A DNA stretch of 64,000 nucleotides, from the IMG/VR virus record IMGVR_UViG_3300027917_000020, positions 1-64,000 of that record; one strand, 5' to 3'. Below the pieces are notes generated by a model, which did no database searches, had not been told where the DNA came from, and saw nothing but the letters and a program-made list of their open reading frames with translations. Position numbers and translations under genes: made by a program. The DNA comes from a virus. Every line of letters begins with the position of its first letter. The stretch's first letter is position 1. Shown one piece after another: positions 49,153-56,978 of the stretch.

Positions 49153-49634
49153 TGCGTCCTTATCCCCACCGACTTAAAGGCTTTATCAAACCATTTGCCG
49201 GTCTTTTGAATATCTTTAAAAACAACCCCTGCTGAAGAGAGGTATGGGTCTATATACCATTGTTTTTTAGTAAACGGTTTTTTACCGTATGCTATAAAGG
49301 AGTGACCGTTTACAGTGCCATCTCCGATGTCCTCGACTAACTCTATGAACGGGCGGACTTTTATTTTCTGCCAGCTCTTATCGGTTTTAATATAGTCCAT
49401 CATTTTACTCCATTTGCTCTCATCCCATATATAAAAGGTGAGCATGGAATAAAAGCTAAACCGACCGAGTTGAAGGTCTTTGCCCTGTTGTTTTACCTTA
49501 TACACGGCGGCATGGCATACCTTATAATTGTTTATATCACATCCGGTGCCTTCTGTGAAGTCATCTATAATATCGGCTATTGCTTTGGCGTTATCACCTT
49601 CGGCTGATTCGTTTAAATAGTTTAATAGTCGCAT
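49149..49634 (-). CDS. CTS-tagged protein (161 aa), putative injected effector
   Basis: MRLLNYLNE|SAEGD start. The remainder includes FTEGTGCDINNYKVCHAAVY, a His-containing KVCHAAV segment and GHSFIAYGKKPF; the Cys...His...D spacing could be a papain-like or NlpC-type arrangement, but this is speculative. It starts exactly 5 bases after a TATAAATA on the minus strand. Confidence 0.6.
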   Translation of the reverse strand: MRLLNYLNESAEGDNAKAIADIIDDFTEGTGCDINNYKVCHAAVYKVKQQGKDLQLGRFSFYSMLTFYIWDESKWSKMMDYIKTDKSWQKIKVRPFIELVEDIGDGTVNGHSFIAYGKKPFTKKQWYIDPYLSSAGVVFKDIQKTGKWFDKAFKSVGIRTQ

Positions 49635-49641
49635 ATAAATA
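49634..49641 (+). promoter_or_regulatory. late promoter TATAAATA (plus)
   Basis: Plus-strand half of a palindromic TATAAATATTTATA; ends 8 bases before the small frame at 49650. Confidence 0.45.
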
Positions 49642-49647
49642 TTTATA
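49640..49647 (-). promoter_or_regulatory. late promoter TATAAATA (minus), leaderless
   Basis: Exact consensus on the minus strand, 5 bases before the ATG at 49634. It drives the first CTS pair late in infection. Confidence 0.65.
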
Positions 49648-49649
49648 TA

Positions 49650-49817
49650 ATGAAACGGTTTTTATTAACTGCGTTAGGTATATGGCTTCTGCCCGGAGGG
49701 ACTCTGTGGCTTGGGCTGTGGGTTTTGTGGTTAGTGGTTGGTAAGGGGGAGAGGGGCTTTAGTCCGGTTAAAAAAATCTGTCGGAAAAAGCCTAAAAATT
49801 CTCTGAAAAAAATCTAA
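49650..49817 (+). CDS. possible small membrane protein (55 aa)
   Basis: Reads MKRFLLTALGIWLLPGGTLW, hydrophobic to residue 30, then a very basic tail (PVKKICRKKPKNSLKKI). It lies in the otherwise empty space between two minus-strand units, under the plus-strand late promoter, without a Shine-Dalgarno. It would be a small cationic membrane protein. Confidence 0.4.
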   Translation: MKRFLLTALGIWLLPGGTLWLGLWVLWLVVGKGERGFSPVKKICRKKPKNSLKKI

Positions 49818-50923
49818 ATGGCCATCTTCTTTCTATTACATGACTTGCACAACATCTGGCAATTTTCAATAACCGTTTTTCCACCTTTAGACCAAGGTTG
49901 TATATGGTCGGCTTCCATTTCTTTTAGGTCAAATTGTTCTTTGCAATGAGCACATAAACCATTCTGTCTTTCATATGCAATCATTTTTTCTTTATCATTA
50001 AAAGTCCTGATATTTAATTCCCGTTCATCCCTGTTAATTACATAAGACCAAATGCCTTTAATATTAGTTACATCCCTATCATTAATAAGTTCGTATATTT
50101 TACTTTCTAACAATGTAGGGTCAAAATTTTCATCTTTATATTCGTTGTATAATAAACCGAATTGTACGCCTTTCATTTGTGCTCGATATTTAAAAAGAGT
50201 CTCCGTCCATTCCATTACTTTAATAAAATATTCCCATAGCTCATTGGCATTCTCATCATGCTGGTGATGTGCCATATAATTTTCTATATTATTATTGCTT
50301 ATCCATTTCAGGATGGTCTCTAAATATGCTTGTCGATTAATCTTTCCGAGCATATATTTTCCATAACAATCTTGCGCTGGACAAGACTGTTTACTAAAAT
50401 ATTGTTTAGCCGACTCTAACCAAGGACCGGGGTATACGGCATTTCTTAATTCCTGTTTTGAATGCGTTTTTCCTGCTATATTAATCCGTTTAAACCAGTT
50501 TAGTTTTTCTTCTTTAGTCCCCTCGCAGATACGGACATCTAATGGATAATTGAGTATATTTTTTTGTACATCATCGGGTAGGTTATCAAAATATCTTGGA
50601 GTGCCATTATAGATAATGGTATAGCTTCTGTTTACAATATATGCACAGATGCTTAATGTCCGCTGCTGTCCGTCCAGTACTTCATTATATATATGTCTAT
50701 AATCCTCTTTATGCACATGCCAGTATATAATACCTAATGGAAAATTATTAATAATAGAATCTATTACCGCTTTCTGTTCCGGTAAATTATATATGAATTC
50801 TCGTTGATAAGAAGGTCTTATATTAAGTTTTCCATTTAAAGCCCAAACACCTCTATCCTCTGATAACTCTTCATAACCTTCTATAATTTTTTTAATAGGA
50901 ATTTCTTCTTTACTAATTCTCAT
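49814..50923 (-). CDS. DUF262 plus HNH endonuclease
   Basis: 369 residues. The N-terminal DUF262 (ParB-like, GmrSD-type) domain has RPSYQREFIYNLPEQKAVID, NFPLGIIYWH and LDGQQRTLSI (about residues 37-108). The C-terminal HNH domain has LCAHCKEQFD, MEADHIQPWSKGG and CQMLCKSCNRKK (about 325-366), catalytic DH and zinc-binding Cys pairs intact. Follows the EcoRI-family methylase gene with an 11-base overlap; together they look like a restriction-modification or defence cassette. Confidence 0.82.
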   Translation of the reverse strand: MRISKEEIPIKKIIEGYEELSEDRGVWALNGKLNIRPSYQREFIYNLPEQKAVIDSIINNFPLGIIYWHVHKEDYRHIYNEVLDGQQRTLSICAYIVNRSYTIIYNGTPRYFDNLPDDVQKNILNYPLDVRICEGTKEEKLNWFKRINIAGKTHSKQELRNAVYPGPWLESAKQYFSKQSCPAQDCYGKYMLGKINRQAYLETILKWISNNNIENYMAHHQHDENANELWEYFIKVMEWTETLFKYRAQMKGVQFGLLYNEYKDENFDPTLLESKIYELINDRDVTNIKGIWSYVINRDERELNIRTFNDKEKMIAYERQNGLCAHCKEQFDLKEMEADHIQPWSKGGKTVIENCQMLCKSCNRKKMAI

Positions 50924-51854
50924 TAGTTTCTTCCTTTCTCTTCTGTATCACAAGGCGGACATAAATTCTTTTACCTTTCAAGTCTGGAGGTCCGAAATCG
51001 TATTCAGTTTTTTTAGAGTGAAGTTTCCCTAAAATTTTAAACTGTACAGGTGTATAACATCCGCCCGTCATAAACGAAACAGGAACACCCATTGGGCCAT
51101 CATAATCCTTTGGAATATCTCTTGTTTTATCAACATTTATAGCATCATAATTATCATATTTTGGATAAGCATCTTTGTTTTTATAATAACTTTTATATAA
51201 TAATAGTTTTCTATTTATTCTATCATGTCGTAAATTTGTAAACCAACAAGCAACTTGATGTGATAATGTACCATCTGGAGTTTTAAACCATAATTTCCGA
51301 TTTTTTGGAGTAACCCCTAACCACATTTTTTCGTTTTTTATTAACGGGAATATTTCATTATAAGTTATTGCATTTTGATTGCCAATAATCAAAAACTTCT
51401 TTTTATATTCCATCAACTGAGCTATATACTCTCGTAATAAACTAAATGGTGGATTGGTAACAACAATATCTGCTTCTTTGAGCAATTCGATACTGGCTTG
51501 ACTTCTAAAATCACCGTTCCCTGCCATTTCATAAGAAGCACTTGGTAAAGTACTGTTATCAAATGAGTTTTTTTCTATTACATATGCATAATTTTTTTTG
51601 TTTTTATCCTGCAAATATTTCACTGTCGGTATATAATGCGTAGCTATTAATTTTTTTAAGCCAAGATATTCAAAACTTAATGCAAAATACTTCCAGAAGT
51701 TGCTTTTTTCCGGGTCATCACAATTGCAGAATACAATTTTATCTTTGAAATGATGTTCGTAATGTCTTAACTCATTGCTTATATCATCAAGTTGAGTATA
51801 ATATTCATCCTCTTTTTTCTTTTTTGCTGCATTTAAACTTTTAATTGTACCCAT
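50913..51854 (-). CDS. EcoRI-family adenine-specific DNA methyltransferase
   Basis: 313 residues. KEDEYYTQLDDISNELRHYE, then VFCNCDDPEKSNFWKYFALS, ADIVVTNPPFSLLREYIAQL (motif IV NPPF, about residue 137) and MTGGCYTPVQFKILG match the EcoRI methylase family. First gene of the cassette, with its own class A promoter placed so close that its mRNA should be leaderless. It would methylate adenines in the sites cut by the partner, or protect phage DNA. Confidence 0.8.
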   Translation of the reverse strand: MGTIKSLNAAKKKKEDEYYTQLDDISNELRHYEHHFKDKIVFCNCDDPEKSNFWKYFALSFEYLGLKKLIATHYIPTVKYLQDKNKKNYAYVIEKNSFDNSTLPSASYEMAGNGDFRSQASIELLKEADIVVTNPPFSLLREYIAQLMEYKKKFLIIGNQNAITYNEIFPLIKNEKMWLGVTPKNRKLWFKTPDGTLSHQVACWFTNLRHDRINRKLLLYKSYYKNKDAYPKYDNYDAINVDKTRDIPKDYDGPMGVPVSFMTGGCYTPVQFKILGKLHSKKTEYDFGPPDLKGKRIYVRLVIQKRKEETNEN

Positions 51855-51862
51855 AACTTTCT

Positions 51863-51891
51863 ATTATAACACAATCTCTATATATTGTAAA
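51863..51891 (-). promoter_or_regulatory. class A promoter (minus), leaderless
   Basis: Minus strand TTTACA (51891-51886), 17-base spacer, TATAAT (51868-51863), 8 bases before the methylase ATG. Confidence 0.8.
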
Positions 51892-51931
51892 CAGATTTAT
51901 TTACAAGGACAACACGGATACAGATAAACCA

Positions 51932-52051
51932 TTAGGCCGACAAAATCCAGAAAAACCACAAAAAAACGACCACCATTAAAATACCCACTAACCATCCGCC
52001 ATCTCTAAGCATTTCTTTTATAAAATCCTTTATAAAATTTATTAAATTCAT
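51932..52051 (-). CDS. small membrane protein (39 aa)
   Basis: Reads MNLINFIKDFIKEMLRDGGW then LVGILMVVVFLWFFWILSA: amphipathic N-terminal helix and one membrane helix. The ATG overlaps the stop of the preceding minus-strand gene. Holin-like size but a single helix; function unknown. Confidence 0.5.
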   Translation of the reverse strand: MNLINFIKDFIKEMLRDGGWLVGILMVVVFLWFFWILSA

Positions 52052-52344
52052 ATCTCAAACAGCTCTTCTGGTAATAAAGGTTTTTCTACAATAGATAGGT
52101 CTTCGTAATAGTATACATTTTTTTTACCGTTGTCCCATTTAACTCTGATGCACATACCTTTATATGACCGAACGAAGGAAAAATCCGGTTTTATTTTTTC
52201 TATCGTACCCATACAGGCATATCGGCTACCTAACAGTGGATTGGTCTCGGCCACTCCGTGACGGTTACTCGTCAGGAGAACCCGTAGACCGACCTCTGCG
52301 GTCTTATAAGTAAGCTTCTTTAAGTCTTGAAATTTTGGCAACAT
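52048..52344 (-). CDS. small protein with C-terminal LPEELFEI tag (98 aa)
   Basis: VGLRVLLTSNRHG, SRYACMGTIEKI and VKWDNGKKNVYYYEDLSIV form an SH3-like beta barrel pattern often seen in phage hypotheticals, ending PLLPEELFEI. A class A promoter lies only 6 bases before the ATG, so the mRNA should be leaderless. Confidence 0.65.
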   Translation of the reverse strand: MLPKFQDLKKLTYKTAEVGLRVLLTSNRHGVAETNPLLGSRYACMGTIEKIKPDFSFVRSYKGMCIRVKWDNGKKNVYYYEDLSIVEKPLLPEELFEI

Positions 52345-52350
52345 GGGGCT

Positions 52351-52380
52351 ATTATAGCACAGGTCAGTTAGGATTGTAAA
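52351..52380 (-). promoter_or_regulatory. class A promoter (minus), leaderless
   Basis: Minus strand TTTACA (52380-52375), 18-base spacer, TATAAT (52356-52351), 6 bases before the ATG at 52344. Confidence 0.75.
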
Positions 52381-52385
52381 CAGGA

Positions 52386-52991
52386 TTATGGCGTATAATT
52401 TAATAACTCAAACTCTGCTTGGCAGATATCCTGTATAATGCGCTTGTGCTCTTCGGTTAGTATGTCATCTGTACTGGGTCGGGGTCTGGATTTTTTGGCA
52501 TGGGGAAAATCCTTTGCTATGGATATGCCGATTGCCTGTTCAATTTCTGTAAGGCAGTCAGGGAGGTCTTCGTATTTAAAAACCTTGTTCACTAAAAGTT
52601 TACCATTTGTATTTGTATATAAATCGATATTTTTATATTCGCCTTTTTTAATAATCGTATCAATAAAATTTTTATCAGGCGGCCCTGTTAAATTAGTTCT
52701 CCAGTATGCTTGGGATATAGCTTTATCATAAGGATGCCGGTCAATTGCAAATTTAAAAAACTGTCGGAAAATTTTAGGTTTCATTTTATTCCTAACACTT
52801 GTAATGGGCATATGGTTATACCATCCTTCATTTTTGGGAAAGGTTCTATATACATTACGCAAATGTTCTTCTATTATAGGCGTGATTATATCCGGCTTTT
52901 TACAATGACGACTGAGGGCAATCTCCATACTGGTGCTTGCGGTCTTGCGGGTTTTAATAAAAACAAATTGATGGGTATAACTGAGTATCAT
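52386..52991 (-). CDS. sulfotransferase-family protein (201 aa)
   Basis: FVFIKTRKTASTSMEIALSR is the 5'-PAPS loop (K-x-x-S-T-S) and FKFAIDRHPYDKAISQAYW the 3'-phosphate motif (R-x-P-Y/F-D), followed by KVFKYEDL. Length fits compact sulfotransferase-2-like enzymes. It ends the large late minus-strand operon; overlaps the CTS protease gene by 4 bases. No CTS on this protein. Confidence 0.78.
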   Translation of the reverse strand: MILSYTHQFVFIKTRKTASTSMEIALSRHCKKPDIITPIIEEHLRNVYRTFPKNEGWYNHMPITSVRNKMKPKIFRQFFKFAIDRHPYDKAISQAYWRTNLTGPPDKNFIDTIIKKGEYKNIDLYTNTNGKLLVNKVFKYEDLPDCLTEIEQAIGISIAKDFPHAKKSRPRPSTDDILTEEHKRIIQDICQAEFELLNYTP

Positions 52992-53413
52992 GTTCTAAAT
53001 TCAGGTGAGTTAACTTTTTTAAATATCTCCTTAACTATTTTAATATATTTGTTTTTGTTACCAACCCACTTGGCCATGCGGCCGTACTGTTCCGGGTAGC
53101 GTTTTTTGAGGTGGTTGGGGTCGTATAGGTAATACATAAAGGCTTCGGCAAATCCTTCTTCGGAGTTCTCCCGGTCTAATATATAAAAATTATCTTCGGG
53201 TTCCCATCCCATTATATCTATTAATTTTACATACTGCTCTCTAAACCAGTGACCTAACTCATGAGCCAGAGTCCACTCCTGTGCGCCTTTAGTTAGATTA
53301 AAAAACTTCTGGCCAATTTGCATAATACCCTTTGTATCCATACGGGCTTCATGTGGTATATGTTTATTGTATATAGGTTTAATTTGTTCTGTTAGGTAGG
53401 TTTTTAATCTCAT
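52988..53413 (-). CDS. CTS-tagged zincin metallopeptidase (141 aa)
   Basis: MRLKTYLTE|QIKPI tag followed by a small metallopeptidase: EWTLAHELGHWFREQ (HExxH at about residues 70-74) and the downstream glutamate helix NSEEGFAEAFMYY, the gluzincin arrangement (as in anthrax lethal factor/ImmA-like enzymes). If packaged and injected it could cleave a host protein at the start of infection. Confidence 0.72.
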   Translation of the reverse strand: MRLKTYLTEQIKPIYNKHIPHEARMDTKGIMQIGQKFFNLTKGAQEWTLAHELGHWFREQYVKLIDIMGWEPEDNFYILDRENSEEGFAEAFMYYLYDPNHLKKRYPEQYGRMAKWVGNKNKYIKIVKEIFKKVNSPEFRT

Positions 53414-53805
53414 TATATGTATCCAAATTTCTTTGCGTTTTTAATTGATGGGACGTATAAACCAACGGGTATCTTTTCCGCACCGAGGTCTCTAAGAACG
53501 GCAAACCGATGACGGCCATTTGAAAATGATACTTTCCCATCATCGTCCACATATACAATCGGGGTTTCAATCTTACCTGTATAATTGGCCAAAAAACTAA
53601 TGAACCGTTTGTAACGGGAACCTATGGATGCTCCGCTACCTCCCGGTCCTACATAAAAATCTCTATCCTTTGACCAAGCCTTATCAAAGGGGTTTGCTTT
53701 AACCCATTTAATAACATAGTTTTTTTCTCCGGGCGGGAGAGTCATGTTTTTTAGTATATTATCTAAATCTAATTCGGCTTCTGTGAGATAGCGTTTTAGT
53801 CTCAT
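53413..53805 (-). CDS. CTS-tagged ParB/Srx-like protein (130 aa)
   Basis: MRLKRYLTE|AELDL tag, then a ParB-like core: TPIVYVDDDGKVSFSNGRHR, FAVLRDLGAEKIPVGLY. G-R-H-R-x-x-x-x is the ParB/sulfiredoxin nucleotide-binding motif (CTP or ATP in known members). A relative without the tag is encoded at 42474. Overlaps the next CTS gene start. Confidence 0.68.
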   Translation of the reverse strand: MRLKRYLTEAELDLDNILKNMTLPPGEKNYVIKWVKANPFDKAWSKDRDFYVGPGGSGASIGSRYKRFISFLANYTGKIETPIVYVDDDGKVSFSNGRHRFAVLRDLGAEKIPVGLYVPSIKNAKKFGYI

Positions 53806-54167
53806 TTTAGTTTTTTAAATTCTTTAGGTGATAGTATTTGATTTAATGGTGCTTTTGGTCCGGCACTTAAAGATAAAAACTGATTCCACTCATCTTTAGT
53901 TTTAAACGATACAGTTAAAGGCAGTTTATCAATTGGTTTTATTTTATTAGGGTTTACATAATCGGGCTGGTCATCATAATCGGGGCTTGTAATATACTTC
54001 CACGTTTCTGTATCATATGTCTGAATATTCATTCCGGGTTTGCTTCCGGCTAACCATATTCTTTTTTCAGCGGCAACATATGATAGGAATGGCCCGTATA
54101 TATTTTTTTTATAAAATATCCAATATTGGTTTGTAGTCGATTCTTTTATATATCTTTTTAGTCTCAT
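53802..54167 (-). CDS. CTS-tagged protein (121 aa), unknown
   Basis: MRLKRYIKE|STTNQ tag (I-K-E). The body has an aromatic beta region (YWIFYKKNIYGPFLSYVAAE) and a C-terminal basic part (ILSPKEFKKLK). No family. Tightly overlapped with neighbours on both sides. Confidence 0.6.
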   Translation of the reverse strand: MRLKRYIKESTTNQYWIFYKKNIYGPFLSYVAAEKRIWLAGSKPGMNIQTYDTETWKYITSPDYDDQPDYVNPNKIKPIDKLPLTVSFKTKDEWNQFLSLSAGPKAPLNQILSPKEFKKLK

Positions 54168-54415
54168 TTAGAAAGCCTTTTCATAATAGTATCTATATAC
54201 ATTAATAATTCTCTTTTTGTTTGGGCGTGAGTATTCTCTACCTCATAATCATCATCACCATATTTGCCCAATGTTATTTCGGCACCCCAATATTTATTAG
54301 GGCCTTCAGTTTGCCAAACGCTTACATAAAATCTACCGGATTCAGCAGAGTAATTTCCCGGGCCATTTCGTTTTAATCTTAATTTACCTTCGTTTAAATA
54401 ATTTAATAGTCTCAT
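54164..54415 (-). CDS. CTS-tagged protein (83 aa), unknown
   Basis: MRLLNYLNE|GKLRL tag, then a small beta domain (GNYSAESGRFYVSVWQTEGP) ending with a helix (LLMYIDTIMKRLSK). The plan resembles small dsDNA-mimic or single-strand-binding folds, but no family can be given. Confidence 0.58.
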   Translation of the reverse strand: MRLLNYLNEGKLRLKRNGPGNYSAESGRFYVSVWQTEGPNKYWGAEITLGKYGDDDYEVENTHAQTKRELLMYIDTIMKRLSK

Positions 54416-54437
54416 TTATTTTCTCTAAAAATCATAT

Positions 54438-55079
54438 TCATCTTACTATCTTTTGTAACCTATCGACTTCCTGTTTTGTTTGCCGATACCACGAGCGCAG
54501 TTTGCTCCCTACTGTCCGAATGTCCTTATTAATATCATCCGTTAAATCCGGTATAAAAAATGATAGCTGAGAGAGAACATCATTCATAGCCCATAAACAT
54601 TCCTTCATTGTGACATCTTTGCTATCTCTTGTTTTTTCATATTTATTCGCAAGAGTTATTACATTGGCGAAGTTCTTTTGAAAATTGCGGACTCGTTTTA
54701 GTTGTTTAGGCAATGGCTGAATAATTTTTTGCAGGGTTTTTACAGGATCGCCCAGTTTTTTTAAAAAATCCGCATTACTAAAATCCATACCCTCCATAAT
54801 CCATCTATATTCTTTCTCGTCCCACCTCATAAACTCTACGGCAATGCTCTTAGGGTCTTTCATTTCTTTTTGTAATGATTTTACATACTTTAATACTTGT
54901 TGCTTGGTCATCGGCTTGCGTTTTTTTGACTTAGAAAACTGGTCGTACCCCGCCAGACCGTGCTGAGTTTTTTCTGTGGTTACTATATACTTGCCGGGTT
55001 TATCCTCTCGTGCCGTAACCCTCACTCCGCTAATATATATATCTCCATACTGTTCAGTTAGGTATCTTTTTAGTCTCAT
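54438..55079 (-). CDS. CTS-tagged helical protein (213 aa)
   Basis: MRLKRYLTE|QYGDI tag, then a short beta hairpin (SGVRVTAREDKPGKYIVTTE) and a long helical, basic part (LQKIIQPLPKQLKRVRNFQK; DIRTVGSKLRSWYRQTKQEV). Fits a DNA-condensing internal protein, as known for T4 IPs. Function inferred only. Confidence 0.6.
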   Translation of the reverse strand: MRLKRYLTEQYGDIYISGVRVTAREDKPGKYIVTTEKTQHGLAGYDQFSKSKKRKPMTKQQVLKYVKSLQKEMKDPKSIAVEFMRWDEKEYRWIMEGMDFSNADFLKKLGDPVKTLQKIIQPLPKQLKRVRNFQKNFANVITLANKYEKTRDSKDVTMKECLWAMNDVLSQLSFFIPDLTDDINKDIRTVGSKLRSWYRQTKQEVDRLQKIVR

Positions 55080-55094
55080 TTATTTTCTCTTACC

Positions 55095-55970
55095 TCATTT
55101 AAAAAACTCCGATGCGTTTTCAAAGTCACCGTTTTTATCTAATTTTAATTCTACGTTGACGTTTATATCCGGTTCACTTATTCCCAAGCCGGGGAGATAT
55201 AAACGTCCGCCGGTTTTTTTATCAGCCAGAAAGAATCCCTTACCTTGCCGTTTAATTTCGTTAGCAGTAGTCTCGTCTGTCCAACTCCATGAGAGACCGC
55301 TATTAAGCGACCTCTTTGGCCCTTGGGATGCTATAATAGGATGTTTTATTTTGTAACATTCAACTCTCCATACTCTGGGTGAATGGGTTACATGGTATGT
55401 TAATTGTTTTGCGAATAATAAATATTTACTTTTTACAAATTTATCTGACCATACGGTTGCGCCTATCTTTCCATCGGTTGAATATATTATCATTACTAAA
55501 CCATCTTTGGCTTGTAGCTTCGGGGACTTTCTAAAATCAGATTCTTTAAACGGCACGTTTAGGCCGGACTCCAGTCTAAGGTTTTTTATATATCCAACAA
55601 ACTCTGATGTATCATGGTGCCTGCCTAATTTTTTCTTAGTATATAATAATATATGAACCATCTCATGAAGCATTACAGCTTTTATATCATCTAATTGTAA
55701 ATCGAAGGTTGTGGACATTGTTATTTTGAGGGAATCCATTTTTATTTCAGCGGCGGCATGAACGGGTATTTCTTCTAAGTATTTTTGCATTAATGAACGG
55801 TCTGCTTTACCTCCAGTATATCTTACCGTAGCCAGACCTATTGCACCTTTTAATCTCCCACTCCAAGCCAATTTAATATTGGGCAATGCTCCGCCAAAAT
55901 AATTCCGATTTAATTCGGCATAAAGAGGTTTTAATTTTATATCACCTTCTGCCCCTTCCCGTATATACAT
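55095..55970 (-). CDS. SprT-like zincin, possibly CTS-type (291 aa)
   Basis: LYAELNRNYFGGALPNIKLA, then AVMLHEMVHILLYTKKKLGR-HH with HExxH at about residue 101-105: the SprT/Spartan fold. A C-terminal part of about 150 residues is of unknown fold. The N-terminus MYIRE|GAEG holds only a minimal I-x-E|G site rather than the full MRLKRYLTE tag. In hosts SprT-type proteases remove DNA-protein crosslinks. Confidence 0.7.
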   Translation of the reverse strand: MYIREGAEGDIKLKPLYAELNRNYFGGALPNIKLAWSGRLKGAIGLATVRYTGGKADRSLMQKYLEEIPVHAAAEIKMDSLKITMSTTFDLQLDDIKAVMLHEMVHILLYTKKKLGRHHDTSEFVGYIKNLRLESGLNVPFKESDFRKSPKLQAKDGLVMIIYSTDGKIGATVWSDKFVKSKYLLFAKQLTYHVTHSPRVWRVECYKIKHPIIASQGPKRSLNSGLSWSWTDETTANEIKRQGKGFFLADKKTGGRLYLPGLGISEPDINVNVELKLDKNGDFENASEFFK

Positions 55971-55984
55971 TTATACCTCTTCTA

Positions 55985-56212
55985 TTATTTAACCTTTTTT
56001 CCATTTTTGAATTTTGCTATTATGTCACTTTCTTTATAATTACCTGTACCAGCTTCAACAGTATGCACATCACCGCCGAATTTTCCAGTTCCAGAGTCAA
56101 CAAATACAACTAAAGTTTCTTTTACTCTTTTACTTGTCGCTTTAGCAAATTCCAATTCCTGTTCGATTTGTTCTTTGGTGCTTTTTTCATTTATATATTC
56201 ACTAAATTTCAT
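55985..56212 (-). CDS. CTS-like small protein (75 aa)
   Basis: MKFSEYINE|KSTKEQ resembles the tag with substitutions. Helical middle (EQIEQELEFAKATSKRVKE), then a short beta/Gly region (VDSGTGKFGGDVHTVEAGTG). Unknown function. Confidence 0.55.
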   Translation of the reverse strand: MKFSEYINEKSTKEQIEQELEFAKATSKRVKETLVVFVDSGTGKFGGDVHTVEAGTGNYKESDIIAKFKNGKKVK

Positions 56213-56222
56213 TTTCTATCCC

Positions 56223-56423
56223 CTATACCTCTTCTAAATTATGAACGTGACCGGCAGCGGGTTGAACAAGCCACTGGAATATATTATGAACGTGGTCGTC
56301 TGCGCCTTTAGTTCCAATGGTTTTTCCGTCCCCGTCTTCATTGACCATAGCGGTATGTATATGGCCGGTCTCGTCTGATTTTGTTGTTAGTCCTATTTTG
56401 CTTTCGATTAGATATTGTCTCAT
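56223..56423 (-). CDS. CTS-like His-rich protein (66 aa)
   Basis: MRQYLIE|SKIGL carries a short form of the tag. The rest has H-x-H clusters: GHIHTAMV, DDHVHNIF and AGHVHNLEEV, a likely divalent-metal site, reminiscent of small phage structural proteins with repeated HxH. Overlaps the next gene by 4 bases. Confidence 0.6.
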   Translation of the reverse strand: MRQYLIESKIGLTTKSDETGHIHTAMVNEDGDGKTIGTKGADDHVHNIFQWLVQPAAGHVHNLEEV

Positions 56424-56962
56424 AACTTTTTAAATTTTGCGGCTGATATCGGTTTGCCGTCCACTCGTATTCTGGCAGGGAACTGATTAAACAGAGTCCG
56501 CCTTGCTGATACATTAATAATCATTTGCTGTTCTATATAAACATCATGGCCATCTTTTTTGCCGGATATTCTGAAACTGGTGCCGGTTAGATTATGAATT
56601 TCCACGTTATCAAGTAAACCGACCTTCTCATCAATTTTATCCGCCCATGCTTTTAGGGTATCTTCGGCATAGACTTCTGCGCCTTTATCTATTTTGTTTT
56701 TATCAAGTTGTCTGGCCTCACCACTCCACATTATATTTGATTTAGTCGGTGCCAGATATGGTTTAATCATTTTATCAAAAACATTTACCCATTTGCGGTT
56801 ATTATAAACGTGTTTCAATTCGGGCCCTATATCGGCAACCATATCTCTAAATACTCTATCGATATTATCTTTAAAGCGTTTAATTAGTTCCGGTTTATAA
56901 GGCTTGAGCATATTAATAATATCTCGCTCGCTCATTTCTGTTAGGTATCGTTTTAATCGCAT
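56420..56962 (-). CDS. CTS-tagged protein (180 aa), unknown
   Basis: MRLKRYLTE|MSERD tag, then helical domain (IINMLKPYKPELIKRFKDNI, VNVFDKMIKPYLAPT) and a C-terminal mixed part (EIHNLTGTSFRISGKKDGHD; LFNQFPARIRV). First gene of the main CTS operon, preceded by a late-type AATAAATA with a leader of only a few bases. Confidence 0.62.
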   Translation of the reverse strand: MRLKRYLTEMSERDIINMLKPYKPELIKRFKDNIDRVFRDMVADIGPELKHVYNNRKWVNVFDKMIKPYLAPTKSNIMWSGEARQLDKNKIDKGAEVYAEDTLKAWADKIDEKVGLLDNVEIHNLTGTSFRISGKKDGHDVYIEQQMIINVSARRTLFNQFPARIRVDGKPISAAKFKKL

Positions 56963-56970
56963 ATCATTAA

Positions 56971-56978
56971 TATTTATT
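56971..56978 (-). promoter_or_regulatory. late-type promoter AATAAATA (minus)
   Basis: On the minus strand, 8 bases before the ATG at 56962; seven of eight late consensus bases, within TAAATAAATATTAATGAT. Probably drives the CTS operon to 52386. Confidence 0.5.
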
